Source: Saprospiraceae bacterium UBA2329
Lineage (GTDB): Bacteria; Bacteroidota; Bacteroidia; Chitinophagales; Saprospiraceae
Assembly: GCA_002344975.1 (NCBI GenBank)
Contig: DDUV01000057.1
Location: forward strand, 18,013-82,012
Direction of reading: 5' to 3'
Length of the DNA stretch: 64,000 bases
The position numbers were made by a program, and so were the translations under genes. Below are positions 37,062 to 46,102 of this stretch, in pieces (positions within the stretch are counted from its first letter, which is position 1; each line of letters starts with the position of its first letter). The notes beneath the pieces were generated by a model. It did no database searches. It was not told where the DNA came from and saw nothing but the letters and a program-made list of their open reading frames with translations.

Positions 37062-38084
37062 ATGACCTTACAAGAACGACTATCAGCACTGAGCGAACTG
37101 GGACGCCGGCTGCAACTGCCCGACGACTATCTGGACGCTGTGATTCACCGCACGGCTTTCAATAACGGCTGGTTTACGCCTGAAAATCAGCGCAAAGCGA
37201 TACAGGCCATCGCCACGCGTATGCTGGATGCGGACAAGTTGCACGCTTGGGCAGGCCGCTATTTTTTGCCCGATGCGCCCGCCCTCAAAACGGTGGGCTT
37301 GGTCATGGCTGGCAATATCCCTCTCGTGGGCTGGCACGATGTGCAGTGCGTGTTTACTGCGGGGCACCGCGCACAGATCAAGCTGTCGGACAAAGATCAG
37401 TACCTGCTGCCTTGCCTGCTGAGGATGTTGGAACAGATAGATGCCCGCACGGCAGCTTACTTTGAGATGGTGCATCAGTTGCGGGATTTCGACGCCGTCA
37501 TCGCTACGGGCAGCAACAACACCTCGCGCTATTTCGAGTCTTATTTCGCGCATGTGCCCCACATCATTCGGCGCAACCGGAATGCCGTTGCCGTTCTCGA
37601 CGGTTCGGAATCGGCAGAAGCATTGGCGGCCCTCGGCGACGATGTTTTTCGGTTTTTCGGGCTGGGCTGCCGAAATGTTTCCAAAATATATGTGCCTCAG
37701 GATTATGACTTTATGCCCTTGCTGAATGCGCTGCATGAATACCGGGAAATCGTTTTGCACGATAAATACAAAAATAATTTCGACTACAATTTTGCGCTCT
37801 ACACCCTCAATAAAACGCCCTTTTACATGGCCGGCAGCGTTATGCTCACCGAAAATGCGGGCTTCAGTTCGCGCATAGCGGCTCTGCACTACGAGCGCTA
37901 TGACAAGGTAGCGGCATTAGAGCAACAATTGTCTGCGCACCGGGACGCCATTCAGTGCGTGATCGGACGCCCCGGTTTATTGGCTCATACAGAGGTGATT
38001 GCCTTCGGGCGTGCGCAGGAACCGGAACTCTGGGACTATGCCGACGGCGTGGATACGATGCAGTTTTTGTTGTTGCTGGGGTGA
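37062..38084 (+). CDS. LuxC-like acyl-CoA reductase
   Basis: A 340-residue protein of the LuxC-type acyl-CoA reductase family, aldehyde-dehydrogenase fold. Visible are VGLVMAGNIPLVGWHDVQCV in the nucleotide-binding part, DAVIATGSNNTSRYFESYF, and FFGLGCRNVSKIYVP with the likely catalytic Cys. A reductase of this type converts acyl-CoA or acyl-phosphate to aldehyde with NAD(P)H. ATG 37062 is chosen from the homology start (MTLQERLSALSELGRRLQLP); an upstream in-frame start at 36789 lies inside the methyltransferase gene. No other bioluminescence or alkane gene is near. Confidence 0.82.
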   Translation: MTLQERLSALSELGRRLQLPDDYLDAVIHRTAFNNGWFTPENQRKAIQAIATRMLDADKLHAWAGRYFLPDAPALKTVGLVMAGNIPLVGWHDVQCVFTAGHRAQIKLSDKDQYLLPCLLRMLEQIDARTAAYFEMVHQLRDFDAVIATGSNNTSRYFESYFAHVPHIIRRNRNAVAVLDGSESAEALAALGDDVFRFFGLGCRNVSKIYVPQDYDFMPLLNALHEYREIVLHDKYKNNFDYNFALYTLNKTPFYMAGSVMLTENAGFSSRIAALHYERYDKVAALEQQLSAHRDAIQCVIGRPGLLAHTEVIAFGRAQEPELWDYADGVDTMQFLLLLG

Positions 38085-38158
38085 GGAATCTTTTCCCTCC
38101 TTTGCGCTGTTATGTAATCTGAAAAAAGCAGCCCCTTTTGCATTACGAACCAACCAAC

Positions 38159-38653
38159 ATGAGTCAAACAACCGTAACTTTTGCGCAATTCTTAGCCAAA
38201 TTTCCCGAAATCGAATTGCCTGTCGTGCTCAACGACGAAGCGCACCACACCTTCAGCACCGAAAACAGCCCGTTGGCCGAGGCCATGATCGCGCAGTACA
38301 TCCTGCCCGCTGAACCGGAAGAAGCTGACGAAATGACCGAGTTTGTACCTTGCTTCAAACTGCCCAAAACAGAAGGATTTCATGCCGTCGTTTACTGGCG
38401 GGCCGGCCTGATGAACTACCAGTATGTGCTGGTCACCTTTGCTAAAAAAGGCCAACTGATAGACCGCCGGGTAATAGCCGGAACTTTTGTGAACGGCCAA
38501 ATGATTACGCAGTCAGTAGCCACCATCAATGAAGAAAACGAAATTTTTGTGGCCTCCGGGCAGTCCGATGCTCAAGACGAAACCTACGACCCCGCGTCCA
38601 GTACCGCTTATGAATTGGAATTGCTGCCCGACGGCCTGATTGTCAATAATTAA
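38159..38653 (+). CDS. Conserved hypothetical protein, 164 residues
   Basis: No family recognised. No signal peptide or membrane helix. An acidic N-terminal part (PAEPEEADEMTEFVP) precedes a beta-rich C-terminal part (FHAVVYWRAGLMNYQYVLVT; LIDRRVIAGTFVNGQMITQS) and a tail of Asp/Glu/Ser. The stop codon TAA at 38651-38653 abuts ATG 38654 of the RNase R gene, so they may be co-transcribed. ATG 38159 is preferred over the upstream ATG at 38138. Confidence 0.65.
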   Translation: MSQTTVTFAQFLAKFPEIELPVVLNDEAHHTFSTENSPLAEAMIAQYILPAEPEEADEMTEFVPCFKLPKTEGFHAVVYWRAGLMNYQYVLVTFAKKGQLIDRRVIAGTFVNGQMITQSVATINEENEIFVASGQSDAQDETYDPASSTAYELELLPDGLIVNN

Positions 38654-40855
38654 ATGTATTCACACAACTTACCCATGACCAAACAACGCAAACCGCGCGA
38701 AAAACCTGCCGGACGAGGCAAAACCTCACAGGGCAGAAAACTCAGCGCAGCCCAACTACAACAAGCTGTTTTACAACTGTTTCAGAACAATCCTAAAAAG
38801 CGATTCAACCCTAAACAAGTCATTCAGCACCTTCGGATAGACAACAACAAAGACTCTGTGCAGCACGCCCTCCACACATTGGTGGAAGCCCGCCTGCTGG
38901 CGCCGCTCGAAGATTTTAAGTTCAAACTGCGGTCTGAAGGACCCCCGACCTCCAAAATCGGCTCTTACGAGGGCTACATTGACATGACCCGCACCGGCTC
39001 GGCCTACGTCACCTGCGACAAAGTGGAAGAGGACGTTCACGTTGCTGCACGGTACATGAACGGCGCCATGCACGGCGACCGCGTGCGCCTCAACGTGTGG
39101 AAACCCCGCGGCCGCCAACGCCCGGAAGGAGAGGTGCTGGAAGTACTCGAACGCGCCTCCACCCATTTTGTGGGCACCATCTGGCTGCACCATCGCTATG
39201 CTGTGGTATCGCCCGAAATGAAGGTGCCGCTCGATATTTATGTGGAACTCGCCAACACCAAAGGCGCCAAAGACGGCGATAAAGTGGTGGTAAAAATAAC
39301 GAAGTACGACACCGGCCGCTTCACCACGATGGAAGGCGTAGTGACCACCGTACTCGGCCAGGCAGGCAGCCACGATATTGAAATGCAGGCCATCCTCATC
39401 AACAATGGTTTTGATCTGGAATTTTCGGAAACCGCCCTCGAAGAAGCCGCCGGCATTTCAGAAAGCATTGAAACAGAAGAAATTGCCCGCCGCCGGGACA
39501 TGCGCGACACCTTCACCATCACCATTGACCCCTTCAACGCCAAAGACTTTGACGATGCACTCTCGCTGCGCTACTTAGACGACGGCCTCTGCGAAGTGGG
39601 CGTGCATATTGCCGATGTGACGCACTACCTCAAGCCCGACGGCGCCTTGGATAAAGACGCCTACCGCCGTTCTACCTCGGTGTATTTGGTGGATCGCGTG
39701 CTGCCCATGCTGCCCGAAAAGCTCTCCAACGAACTGTGCTCGCTGCGGCCCAACGAAGACAAACTCACGTTTTCGGCCGTTTTTGTATTTGATAAAAACA
39801 GCAAAATCATAGAGCGCTGGTTTGGCAAAACCGTCATTCATTCCGATCGCCGCTTCACTTATGAAGAAGTGCAGGAAATTTTGGATGCAGGCCAGGGCGA
39901 GCATGTAAAGGAGTTGAAACACCTGAACAAAATAGCCGAAAAGCTGCGCAAAGACCGCTTCAAAAAGGGTTCCATCAATTTTGAAACCCCGGAGGTACAG
40001 TTCCGCCTGGCCCCCGACGGCACGCCCATCGAAGCCTTTGTAAAAGAGCGCAAAGACGCACACCTGCTCATAGAAGATTTCATGTTGCTGGCCAATCGCG
40101 AAGTGGCCACGTTCATTCATGAAAAAGGCAAAGGCAGCGAAATCCCCTTCGTGTACCGCATCCACGACGAGCCGAATCCTGAAAAGCTGGAAGAATTTGC
40201 CCGTTTCGCCCGCGAGTTCGGTTTCGATATGGATTTGGGTTCGCCCAAAGGTATTTCCAGTTCGCTCAATCGCTTGGTAGAAGCGGCTCGTCACGAACCC
40301 GCGCTCAAGCTCCTCGAACAGCCCGCTATCCGCACCATGGCCAAAGCCGTGTACTCCACCGGCAACATAGGCCACTACGGGCTGGCATTCCAGTATTATT
40401 CGCACTTCACCTCGCCCATACGCCGCTACTCCGACGTGCTGGCACACAGGATTTTAGAGCAAAACCTGCTGCCCGATGTCTATTACCGCGTCAAAAAAGA
40501 GAAGCTCGAAGAGCAGTGCAAGCACATCTCCATGCAGGAACGCAAGGCCATGGAGGCCGAGCGGGAATCGGTGAAGTACAAGCAGGCCGAATACATGGAA
40601 AAACACCTGGGGCAGGAGTTCGACGGCGTCATTTCGGGCATGTCGGAGCGGGGCATTTTCGTTACCCTCACCGAAACGCTGTGCGAAGGCATGGTGAGTT
40701 TCGATTCGATGGGCGAGCCGTTCCGCGAACTCAATAGTAAGTTGAGAGTCAAGGGAATGTACTCTGGTCGCGAGCTGAAAACCGGCGATGCGATCCGCGT
40801 AAAAGTGGTACGTACCGACCTCAGCCGGCGGGTGATAGATATGGAACTGGTATAG
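38654..40855 (+). CDS. rnr: Ribonuclease R
   Basis: A 733-residue 3'-5' exoribonuclease (726 if ATG 38675 is used). Domains in order: basic N-terminus with helix-turn-helix (about 30-90), two cold-shock/OB domains (about 95-255), RNB catalytic domain (about 265-620) and S1 domain (about 640-730). The RNB motif IDPFNAKDFDDALSLRYL near residue 291-308 provides the Asp cluster for two metals, with GVHIADVTHYL after it. RNase R digests structured RNA and is one of the exonucleases that work with Ro proteins in other bacteria. A Ro gene lies about 6 kb downstream, but any link here is inference. Confidence 0.95.
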   Translation: MYSHNLPMTKQRKPREKPAGRGKTSQGRKLSAAQLQQAVLQLFQNNPKKRFNPKQVIQHLRIDNNKDSVQHALHTLVEARLLAPLEDFKFKLRSEGPPTSKIGSYEGYIDMTRTGSAYVTCDKVEEDVHVAARYMNGAMHGDRVRLNVWKPRGRQRPEGEVLEVLERASTHFVGTIWLHHRYAVVSPEMKVPLDIYVELANTKGAKDGDKVVVKITKYDTGRFTTMEGVVTTVLGQAGSHDIEMQAILINNGFDLEFSETALEEAAGISESIETEEIARRRDMRDTFTITIDPFNAKDFDDALSLRYLDDGLCEVGVHIADVTHYLKPDGALDKDAYRRSTSVYLVDRVLPMLPEKLSNELCSLRPNEDKLTFSAVFVFDKNSKIIERWFGKTVIHSDRRFTYEEVQEILDAGQGEHVKELKHLNKIAEKLRKDRFKKGSINFETPEVQFRLAPDGTPIEAFVKERKDAHLLIEDFMLLANREVATFIHEKGKGSEIPFVYRIHDEPNPEKLEEFARFAREFGFDMDLGSPKGISSSLNRLVEAARHEPALKLLEQPAIRTMAKAVYSTGNIGHYGLAFQYYSHFTSPIRRYSDVLAHRILEQNLLPDVYYRVKKEKLEEQCKHISMQERKAMEAERESVKYKQAEYMEKHLGQEFDGVISGMSERGIFVTLTETLCEGMVSFDSMGEPFRELNSKLRVKGMYSGRELKTGDAIRVKVVRTDLSRRVIDMELV

Positions 40856-40905
40856 GGCAAAAACACTTCCCCGCCAAAATACTACCATACCTCCGCGATA
40901 TTGTC

Positions 40906-40913
40906 TATTTTTG
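40906..40913 (+). promoter_or_regulatory. TAnnTTTG promoter element, ftsK
   Basis: TATTTTTG, full match, 45 bases before the ftsK ATG at 40959. Confidence 0.5.
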
Positions 40914-40958
40914 CCCATCGTCTGCACCAACAACATCGTGCTTACGACCTTTTAGTAC

Positions 40959-43403
40959 ATGGCGACGAAACCGCGAAATAAAAACCAGTTGGCGCTCAAA
41001 CTTGGCGTAAATGACGAGCGCATCCCGAAGCTGTTAGGTGTAATATGCTGGTTTCTGGCATTTTACCTCTTCATAGCCTTCTTTTCCTATCTCTTCACCT
41101 GGAAGACTGATCAGGACGAAGTGCTCCGTTTTTCATGGAGTTTGCTGACCGCAGACGTGAGTATGTCCAATTGGTTGGGCCGTTTGGGAGCCATTATTTC
41201 CAACATGTTTTTTTATTGGGGACTGGGGCTTCCGTCCTTTGGCTTTGTGTATCTGCTCATGGCCGGCGGCAGGTCTTTGATGAAGCGCTTGGACGCTTCT
41301 GTGTGGATAGATAAACTACGCATCACGTCTGTTTTGATGTTGTTGTTTGCGGTATTTTTAGAGTTTATCTTCGGCAATGCAGCCTTTCCCTGGGGCGGCG
41401 CCATTGGCGAATCCATTGCTACCTGGCTGCAAAATCTGTTGGGAGTGGTAGGTCTCGGCACGCTGTTTCTGCTCGTCATCATCGGCGTCATCACCTGGGT
41501 ATTCAATCCCAACTACAACGACATGACCTTCCGCAGCGCGGTGGAGAGCGTGACGGAATACATCCGCGATTTTTTCACCGGCAGGCTCTACCGGCGTCAA
41601 AGGGCAGCCGAACAAGCCGCCGCCAATGCTGCCGCTGAAGAAAAAGCACAGCCACGCCCGCGGCCATTACCGGCCGGGGAAGAAGAATCCCAACTCTCGC
41701 TCGATCTTGATCAGCGTCTGCGTCCTACCTCCCCCTCGCTTCGTCCGGAAGGCGCCGAGTTGGAAATCCAAACGCCCATAGCGCCTGAACCTGAGCCGAT
41801 TGCCACCAGTGCTGCGCCGCCGCCGATGCAACCATCCGACAACATCGCCGGCATTTCGCAGGAAAATGTTGACCACAGCGAGCCGTATGATCCCACGCTG
41901 GAGTTGTCTTCGTACGAAAATCCGGTGTTGTCTTTGCTGGAAGATTATTCCGATCAAAAAGTAGAAGTGGACCGCGCCGAATTGGAGGCCAACAAAGACC
42001 AGATCATCGAAACCCTGCTCAATTACAAAATCGAGATCACCAAAATACGCGCCACCATCGGGCCAACAGTCACGCTGTACGAAATTGTGCCGGCGCCCGG
42101 CGTGCGCATCAGTCGCATCAAAAACCTCGAAGACGACATCGCGCTGAGCCTGGCCGCGTTGGGCATCCGCATCATTGCGCCCATCCCCGGCAAGGGCACC
42201 ATCGGTATTGAAGTGCCCAACAAAAACAAGCAGGTTGTGTCCATGAAGGAGGTGCTGCAGCACGAAAAATTCCGCCGCGCCAAAATGGACCTGCCCATCG
42301 CCTTGGGCAAAACCATCTCCAACGAAATCGTAGTGACCGACCTTGCCAAGATGCCTCACCTGCTCATGGCCGGTGCTACGGGGCAGGGTAAATCGGTGGG
42401 TATCAACGCAGTACTCATGTCGCTGTTGTACAAAAAGCACCCTTCGCAGGTCAAGCTCGTACTCATTGACCCCAAAAAAGTGGAGCTTTCGCCTTACGGC
42501 AAACTCGAAAACCACTATTTGGCCATTCTGCCCGGCCAGGAAGAACCCATTGTGACCGAAACCAACAAGGTCATCCATACGCTCAACTCCCTGTGCATCG
42601 AAATGGACACGCGCTACAACCTGCTCAAAAAAGCCGGCGCGCGCAACATCCGCGAGTACAATGAGAAGTTTGTGCAACGCCAGCTCAACCCGCAAAAGGG
42701 CCACAAATTCATGCCTTTCATCGTGCTGGTGATAGACGAATTTGCCGACCTCATCATGACCGCCGGCAAGGAAGTAGAACTGCCCCTGGGCCGCCTTGCT
42801 CAATTGGCCCGCGCCATCGGCATCCACATCATCATTGCTACACAGCGCCCCTCGGTCAACATCATCACGGGCGTTATCAAGGCCAACTTCCCGGCCCGCG
42901 TCGCGTTCAAAGTATCGGCCAAAGTGGACTCCCGCACCATCCTCGACGCCAGCGGCGCCGACCAGCTCATCGGTCGGGGCGACATGCTGCTGTCCGTAGG
43001 CGGCGACATGATTCGCGTGCAGTGCGCCTTTGTGGACACGCCCGAAGTGGAGCGCGTGGTAGAGTTCATCAATCAGCAGCCGGGCTATGCCGAGCCGTAC
43101 CTCCTGCCCGAATTCCACGGCGAAGAGGGCGAAGGCTTAGCCGGTAGCAACGGCCCCTTGCGCTATTCCGATCTCGACGAAATGTTTGAAGATGCCGCCC
43201 GCCTCATCATCCAAACGCAGCACGGCTCTACCTCCATGATTCAGCGCAGGCTCAAATTGGGTTATAACCGCGCAGGTCGCCTCATGGACCAACTCGAATC
43301 GGCCGGCATCGTAGGCGCCGCCGACGGCAGCAAGGCCCGCGAGGTGCTCATTTACGACGAGATGGAGTTGAACCGGTTTTTGGAGGATTTGAAGAGGCGG
43401 TAA
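40959..43403 (+). CDS. ftsK: DNA translocase FtsK/SpoIIIE
   Basis: An 814-residue septal DNA translocase that pumps chromosome ends apart at division. Four transmembrane helices occupy about residues 25-185 (LLGVICWFLAFYLFIAFFSY and later segments), followed by an Ala/Pro/Glu-rich linker to about 310, the motor domain with Walker A GATGQGKSVGINAVL (near 471) and Walker B VLVIDEFADLIM (near 588), and the gamma winged-helix domain in the last 65 residues (MIQRRLKLGYNRAGRLMDQL) that reads KOPS sites. Length and order are normal for the family. The cyclase gene starts 14 bases after it. Confidence 0.96.
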   Translation: MATKPRNKNQLALKLGVNDERIPKLLGVICWFLAFYLFIAFFSYLFTWKTDQDEVLRFSWSLLTADVSMSNWLGRLGAIISNMFFYWGLGLPSFGFVYLLMAGGRSLMKRLDASVWIDKLRITSVLMLLFAVFLEFIFGNAAFPWGGAIGESIATWLQNLLGVVGLGTLFLLVIIGVITWVFNPNYNDMTFRSAVESVTEYIRDFFTGRLYRRQRAAEQAAANAAAEEKAQPRPRPLPAGEEESQLSLDLDQRLRPTSPSLRPEGAELEIQTPIAPEPEPIATSAAPPPMQPSDNIAGISQENVDHSEPYDPTLELSSYENPVLSLLEDYSDQKVEVDRAELEANKDQIIETLLNYKIEITKIRATIGPTVTLYEIVPAPGVRISRIKNLEDDIALSLAALGIRIIAPIPGKGTIGIEVPNKNKQVVSMKEVLQHEKFRRAKMDLPIALGKTISNEIVVTDLAKMPHLLMAGATGQGKSVGINAVLMSLLYKKHPSQVKLVLIDPKKVELSPYGKLENHYLAILPGQEEPIVTETNKVIHTLNSLCIEMDTRYNLLKKAGARNIREYNEKFVQRQLNPQKGHKFMPFIVLVIDEFADLIMTAGKEVELPLGRLAQLARAIGIHIIIATQRPSVNIITGVIKANFPARVAFKVSAKVDSRTILDASGADQLIGRGDMLLSVGGDMIRVQCAFVDTPEVERVVEFINQQPGYAEPYLLPEFHGEEGEGLAGSNGPLRYSDLDEMFEDAARLIIQTQHGSTSMIQRRLKLGYNRAGRLMDQLESAGIVGAADGSKAREVLIYDEMELNRFLEDLKRR

Positions 43404-43417
43404 TAAATAAAATTTTC

Positions 43418-45094
43418 ATGACACGAATCATTTTCACACTGACATTCAGCCTGTTCTGTGGCTTACTGTTTTCACAAACAGCCGACGAGCTGCTCCGCGA
43501 CTTGCAACAGGCCACCACCGCCAAAGAAAAAATGCTCATTAATTTTCAGATTGCTGAGACCTACATGCGCGGCGGAGACCGGGAAAAAGCCATTGATTTT
43601 GCCAGAACCGCCCATCAGTCTTCCATAGAGCAAAGCAACAACGGCATGGCAGCCCGCTCGGCCTACCTCATCGGCGATGCTTACGAGCGCCTGCGCAACG
43701 ACCGAAACGCCGAAACCTGGTACAAAACCTGTCTCAATTTTGCCAAAACTGCCGGCGACTTCGACCTCATCGTACAGAGTGTGAAAAAACGCAGCAAAAT
43801 TGCCACCAAAGACGGCAACTACCGCCGCGCCTACGAAATCAATCAGGAAGCCTTCGATTTTTTCAGCGGTAAAGGCACCAGCATTTCCGATCTGGAAGGC
43901 AAGTACGAAAATCAAAAGGTCATTCTGGATCGCGAAAAACGGGTGCTCGTAGAAGAGAAAAACCGGCTGGAGCGCGAAATTGCCTCTATGGCCGCAGAAC
44001 GCGACCAACTCAGTACCGACAAAACACATTTAGAGTCGCGGCAGCAGGAATTGGTACAGCAAAAGGCCAAAGTGGAAGAGCAGATTTCTGAAAAGGAACA
44101 GGCGCTGGTTTCAGTAGCCGAAGAAAAGCGCAAAGTGGAAGAAGTGGCACAGCAAAAAGAAGCTGCCCTGAAAAATCTCTCCCGCGAGAAACTCATACAG
44201 GAAGCTGCCCTCAACGCTGCCAAAAAAGAAAGCGCAGAAGCCGAACTAGCTGTGCAACAGGAGAAAAGCCTCCGCGAGCAGGAGAAAAGCCTCCGCGAAA
44301 AAACGCTCCTCCAGGCATTGCTGGGTGGCGCAATAGGCGCTTTGATCCTGTTTTTTATGACCCTGCTGTACCTGTCGAGCCGCAGGGCCAAGTCCAGTCT
44401 ACAGCGCAAAAATAAACTCATTGAGATGGAACGCGAGCGCTCCGATGAACTGTTGTTCAACATCTTGCCCAAGTCTATCGGCGAGGAATTGAAGGAATTC
44501 GGCAAGGCCCGCGCCCGCAAGTTCGAGCAGGCTACGGTGCTGTTCACCGATTTCAAAAACTTCACTAAAATATCGGAAACCCTCAGTCCGGAAGACCTCG
44601 TGGCCGAAATTGACCGCTGTTTCAAAGGTTTCGATTTTATCATCTCGCAGTATCCCGACATTGAAAAAATAAAGACCATCGGCGACGCTTATATGTGTGC
44701 CTCAGGTTTGAACGAAGGGGGCAGTTCGCCCGACAACCTGCTGCGCGCAGCCTTAGAAATGCAAGAATTTTTGGATGAGCAAAAGGTAGAGCGCCAACGC
44801 TTGGGCAAACCCTACTTCGAGGCCCGCATCGGCCTGCATACAGGCCCGGTGGTGGCCGGCGTGGTGGGCGTCAATAAATTTGCCTACGACATCTGGGGCG
44901 ACACGGTGAACATTGCCGCCCGCATGGAGGCCCAATGCGAAGAGGGCCGCATCAATATTTCAGAAACTACCTACAACCTCGTGCGCTACTCATTTGAATG
45001 CACTTACCGGGGTAAAGTAGAGGCCAAAAATAAAGGCGCCATAGATATGTACTATGTAGAGCGGGAATTGGCCGGCAGCGGTGTGTATTCGTGA
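43418..45094 (+). CDS. Membrane class III adenylyl cyclase with TPR and coiled-coil sensor region
   Basis: A 558-residue protein. Signal sequence (IIFTLTFSLFCGLLFSQ), TPR-like helices at about residues 25-160 (MLINFQIAETYMRGGDREKA; AARSAYLIGDAYERLRN), a long coiled coil at about 165-290, one transmembrane helix near 299-322 and a cytoplasmic class III cyclase domain at about 360-550. Metal-binding Asp are in VLFTDFKNFT and IGDAYM. Lys in KTIGDAYM and Asp in DIWGDTVNIAARM are those expected for ATP rather than GTP, and Asn and Arg in the latter are the transition-state pair. The TPR part should lie in the periplasm. It follows ftsK after 14 bases. The window also has a Crp-type regulator at 12855, but a functional link is only conjecture. 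Confidence 0.88.
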   Translation: MTRIIFTLTFSLFCGLLFSQTADELLRDLQQATTAKEKMLINFQIAETYMRGGDREKAIDFARTAHQSSIEQSNNGMAARSAYLIGDAYERLRNDRNAETWYKTCLNFAKTAGDFDLIVQSVKKRSKIATKDGNYRRAYEINQEAFDFFSGKGTSISDLEGKYENQKVILDREKRVLVEEKNRLEREIASMAAERDQLSTDKTHLESRQQELVQQKAKVEEQISEKEQALVSVAEEKRKVEEVAQQKEAALKNLSREKLIQEAALNAAKKESAEAELAVQQEKSLREQEKSLREKTLLQALLGGAIGALILFFMTLLYLSSRRAKSSLQRKNKLIEMERERSDELLFNILPKSIGEELKEFGKARARKFEQATVLFTDFKNFTKISETLSPEDLVAEIDRCFKGFDFIISQYPDIEKIKTIGDAYMCASGLNEGGSSPDNLLRAALEMQEFLDEQKVERQRLGKPYFEARIGLHTGPVVAGVVGVNKFAYDIWGDTVNIAARMEAQCEEGRINISETTYNLVRYSFECTYRGKVEAKNKGAIDMYYVERELAGSGVYS

Positions 45095-45163
45095 GGCGGG
45101 CGAGTAAAAAACTGCTCAGGTAGTGGACTCACTTTAATGAACAGTCTCTCGTTTTTTTTCGCT

Positions 45164-45209
45164 CCTGAAAGTTTTTTTGAAAAAATTTAAATGCCCGGAA
45201 ACTTTCAGG
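45164..45209. terminator. Inverted repeat, possible terminator after the cyclase gene
   Basis: CCTGAAAGTTT (45164-45174) and AAACTTTCAGG (45199-45209) are perfect inverted 11-mers around an AT-rich 24-base loop. They lie 69 bases after the cyclase stop. No T run follows, so termination is uncertain. Confidence 0.4.
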
Positions 45210-45307
45210 GCATAGCCTCCTGTTATTGCCCCGTTCTTGCATCTGAAATGCCGCAGGAACGAAACATCAAAAACACTTTTTCGGAAAAACAACAAAATCT
45301 TCCAACC

Positions 45308-45463
45308 ATGTTGCGCAACCACATTTCCATCACCACGCACTTCGTCCGGCCGTGCGACCCCTCAGATTGCTGCGGGTTCCGACCGTTTCGGAAGTGTTGC
45401 CCCCGCGACGGGCAGCAGGTGGATGGGTTGCGTAAAAAGTTACGCCCCCTCGGAGCCGGCTGA
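45308..45463 (+). CDS. Possible small Cys-rich protein (51 residues)
   Basis: ATG 45308 opens a 51-residue frame, MLRNHISITTHFVRPCDPSD then CCGFRPFRKCCPRDG, rich in Cys, Arg and Pro. No relative is recognised. It could be a real short protein encoded in the leader of the RNA array or a chance frame in a GC-rich structured region. An upstream in-frame start at 45191 would cover the inverted repeat and is less likely. No promoter element is obvious. Confidence 0.25.
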   Translation: MLRNHISITTHFVRPCDPSDCCGFRPFRKCCPRDGQQVDGLRKKLRPLGAG

Positions 45464-45620
45464 AAACGGCGCCTCCTCAAAAACTTCTTCTCTTTTTTCT
45501 TGCACTATGCAGCGCGAACAGCACTGGTACTGATCGAAGGCGTTACTTCGCATCCGAATCAGAAAAACACGCCTCGAATTTTTGTCCTTGCTGTTCCTGT
45601 TGTTCAGTGATTTGAAAAAC

Positions 45621-45694
45621 AGCCCTTTAGCCCAACCGGCAGAGGCAATGGTTTCAGAAGCCATTCAGTTTCGGTTCGAATCCGAAAGGGGCTA
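45621..45694 (+). tRNA. tRNA-like gene 1, anticodon CAG (Leu codon) with short variable loop
   Basis: Acceptor AGCCCTT/AGGGGCT, 3-bp D stem, anticodon stem ATGGT/GCCAT with loop TTCAGAA, 5-base variable loop, T arm TTCGG-TTCGAAT-CCGAA. CAG reads CUG (Leu), but normal tRNA-Leu has a long variable arm; this one is class I. No CCA encoded. Confidence 0.75.
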
Positions 45695-45703
45695 CCTGTA
45701 TAT

Positions 45704-45776
45704 GGTGACATGGCGCAACGGCAAGCGCACCCGACTGTCTATCGGAAGGTTGTGGGTTCAAATCCCATTGTCACCG
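45704..45776 (+). tRNA. tRNA-like gene 2, tRNA-Asp (GTC)
   Basis: Acceptor GGTGACA/TGTCACC is perfect, D stem GCGC/GCGC, anticodon loop CTGTCTA, T arm GTGGG-TTCAAAT-CCCAT, discriminator G as in Asp tRNA. Position 37 is T rather than a purine and pair 27-43 is C-A, both unusual. Confidence 0.82.
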
Positions 45777-45784
45777 CTTGTAAT

Positions 45785-45855
45785 AGCCCGGTCGTTCAAT
45801 GGCAGGACGGGGGAATACGAATCCCCAAACGAAGGTTCGACTCCTTCCCTGGCTT
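45785..45855 (+). tRNA. tRNA-like gene 3, tRNA-Arg (ACG)
   Basis: Acceptor AGCCCGG/CCTGGCT with one C-T mismatch, D stem GTTC/GGAC, anticodon stem GGGGA/TCCCC, loop ATACGAA, 4-base variable loop, T arm GAAGG-TTCGACT-CCTTC. A34 would need conversion to inosine. Discriminator T. Confidence 0.78.
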
Positions 45856-45862
45856 CGTAGCA

Positions 45863-45933
45863 GTGAGAGTGGTTTAATGGCAGAACGCCGGTATGCCAAG
45901 CCGGAGACAGGAGTTCGATTCTCCTCTTTCGCT
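45863..45933 (+). tRNA. tRNA-like gene 4, tRNA-Gly (GCC)
   Basis: Acceptor GTGAGAG/CTTTCGC (two G-T pairs), D stem GTTT/GAAC, anticodon stem CCGGT/GCCGG, loop ATGCCAA, T arm AGGAG-TTCGATT-CTCCT, discriminator T. Body very close to ordinary bacterial tRNA-Gly, with an altered acceptor stem. Confidence 0.85.
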
Positions 45934-45941
45934 CTGTATTT

Positions 45942-46014
45942 TGCGCGGTGGTGTAACAAGCAACACACGGCTCTCATAAGGCCGTAGATGCGGGTGTGAA
46001 TCCCGCCTGCGCAA
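45942..46014 (+). tRNA. tRNA-like gene 5, anticodon CAT (Met or Ile2), CCA encoded
   Basis: Acceptor TGCGCGG/CTGCGCA (one G-T), D stem GTGT/ACAC, anticodon stem CGGCT/GGCCG, loop CTCATAA, T stem GCGGG/CCCGC. The T loop is TGTGAAT, lacking the normal T-psi-C. CCA follows the discriminator at 46015-46017. First pair is T-A, not the initiator type. Confidence 0.78.
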
Positions 46015-46020
46015 CCACTT

Positions 46021-46093
46021 GTAAAGGTAACTCAACCGGCAGAGTACCGGTCTTTTAAACCGGGAGTTGTGGGTTCAAATCCCTCCCTTTACA
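46021..46093 (+). tRNA. tRNA-like gene 6, tRNA-Lys (TTT)
   Basis: Acceptor GTAAAGG/CCTTTAC perfect, D stem ACTC/GAGT, anticodon stem CCGGT/ACCGG, loop CTTTTAA, T stem GTGGG/CCCTC with one T-T mismatch, discriminator A. Confidence 0.86.
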
Positions 46094-46102
46094 CAGTTTA
46101 CA

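Larger units (their letters stand above)
45095..45620. other. Leader region of the tRNA-like array
   Basis: 526 bases between the cyclase stop and the first tRNA. It holds an 11-bp inverted repeat (45164-45209), a possible 51-codon Cys-rich ORF (45308-45463), a nested hairpin near 45528-45564 and the near-consensus promoter element AATTTTTG at 45577-45584, 36 bases before the first tRNA. No tRNA-like fold was found here. Confidence 0.4.

Noticed and set aside
41667..43118. 483-codon open frame on the minus strand
   Set aside because: Antisense shadow of ftsK; His/Val/Asp-rich with no family signal.
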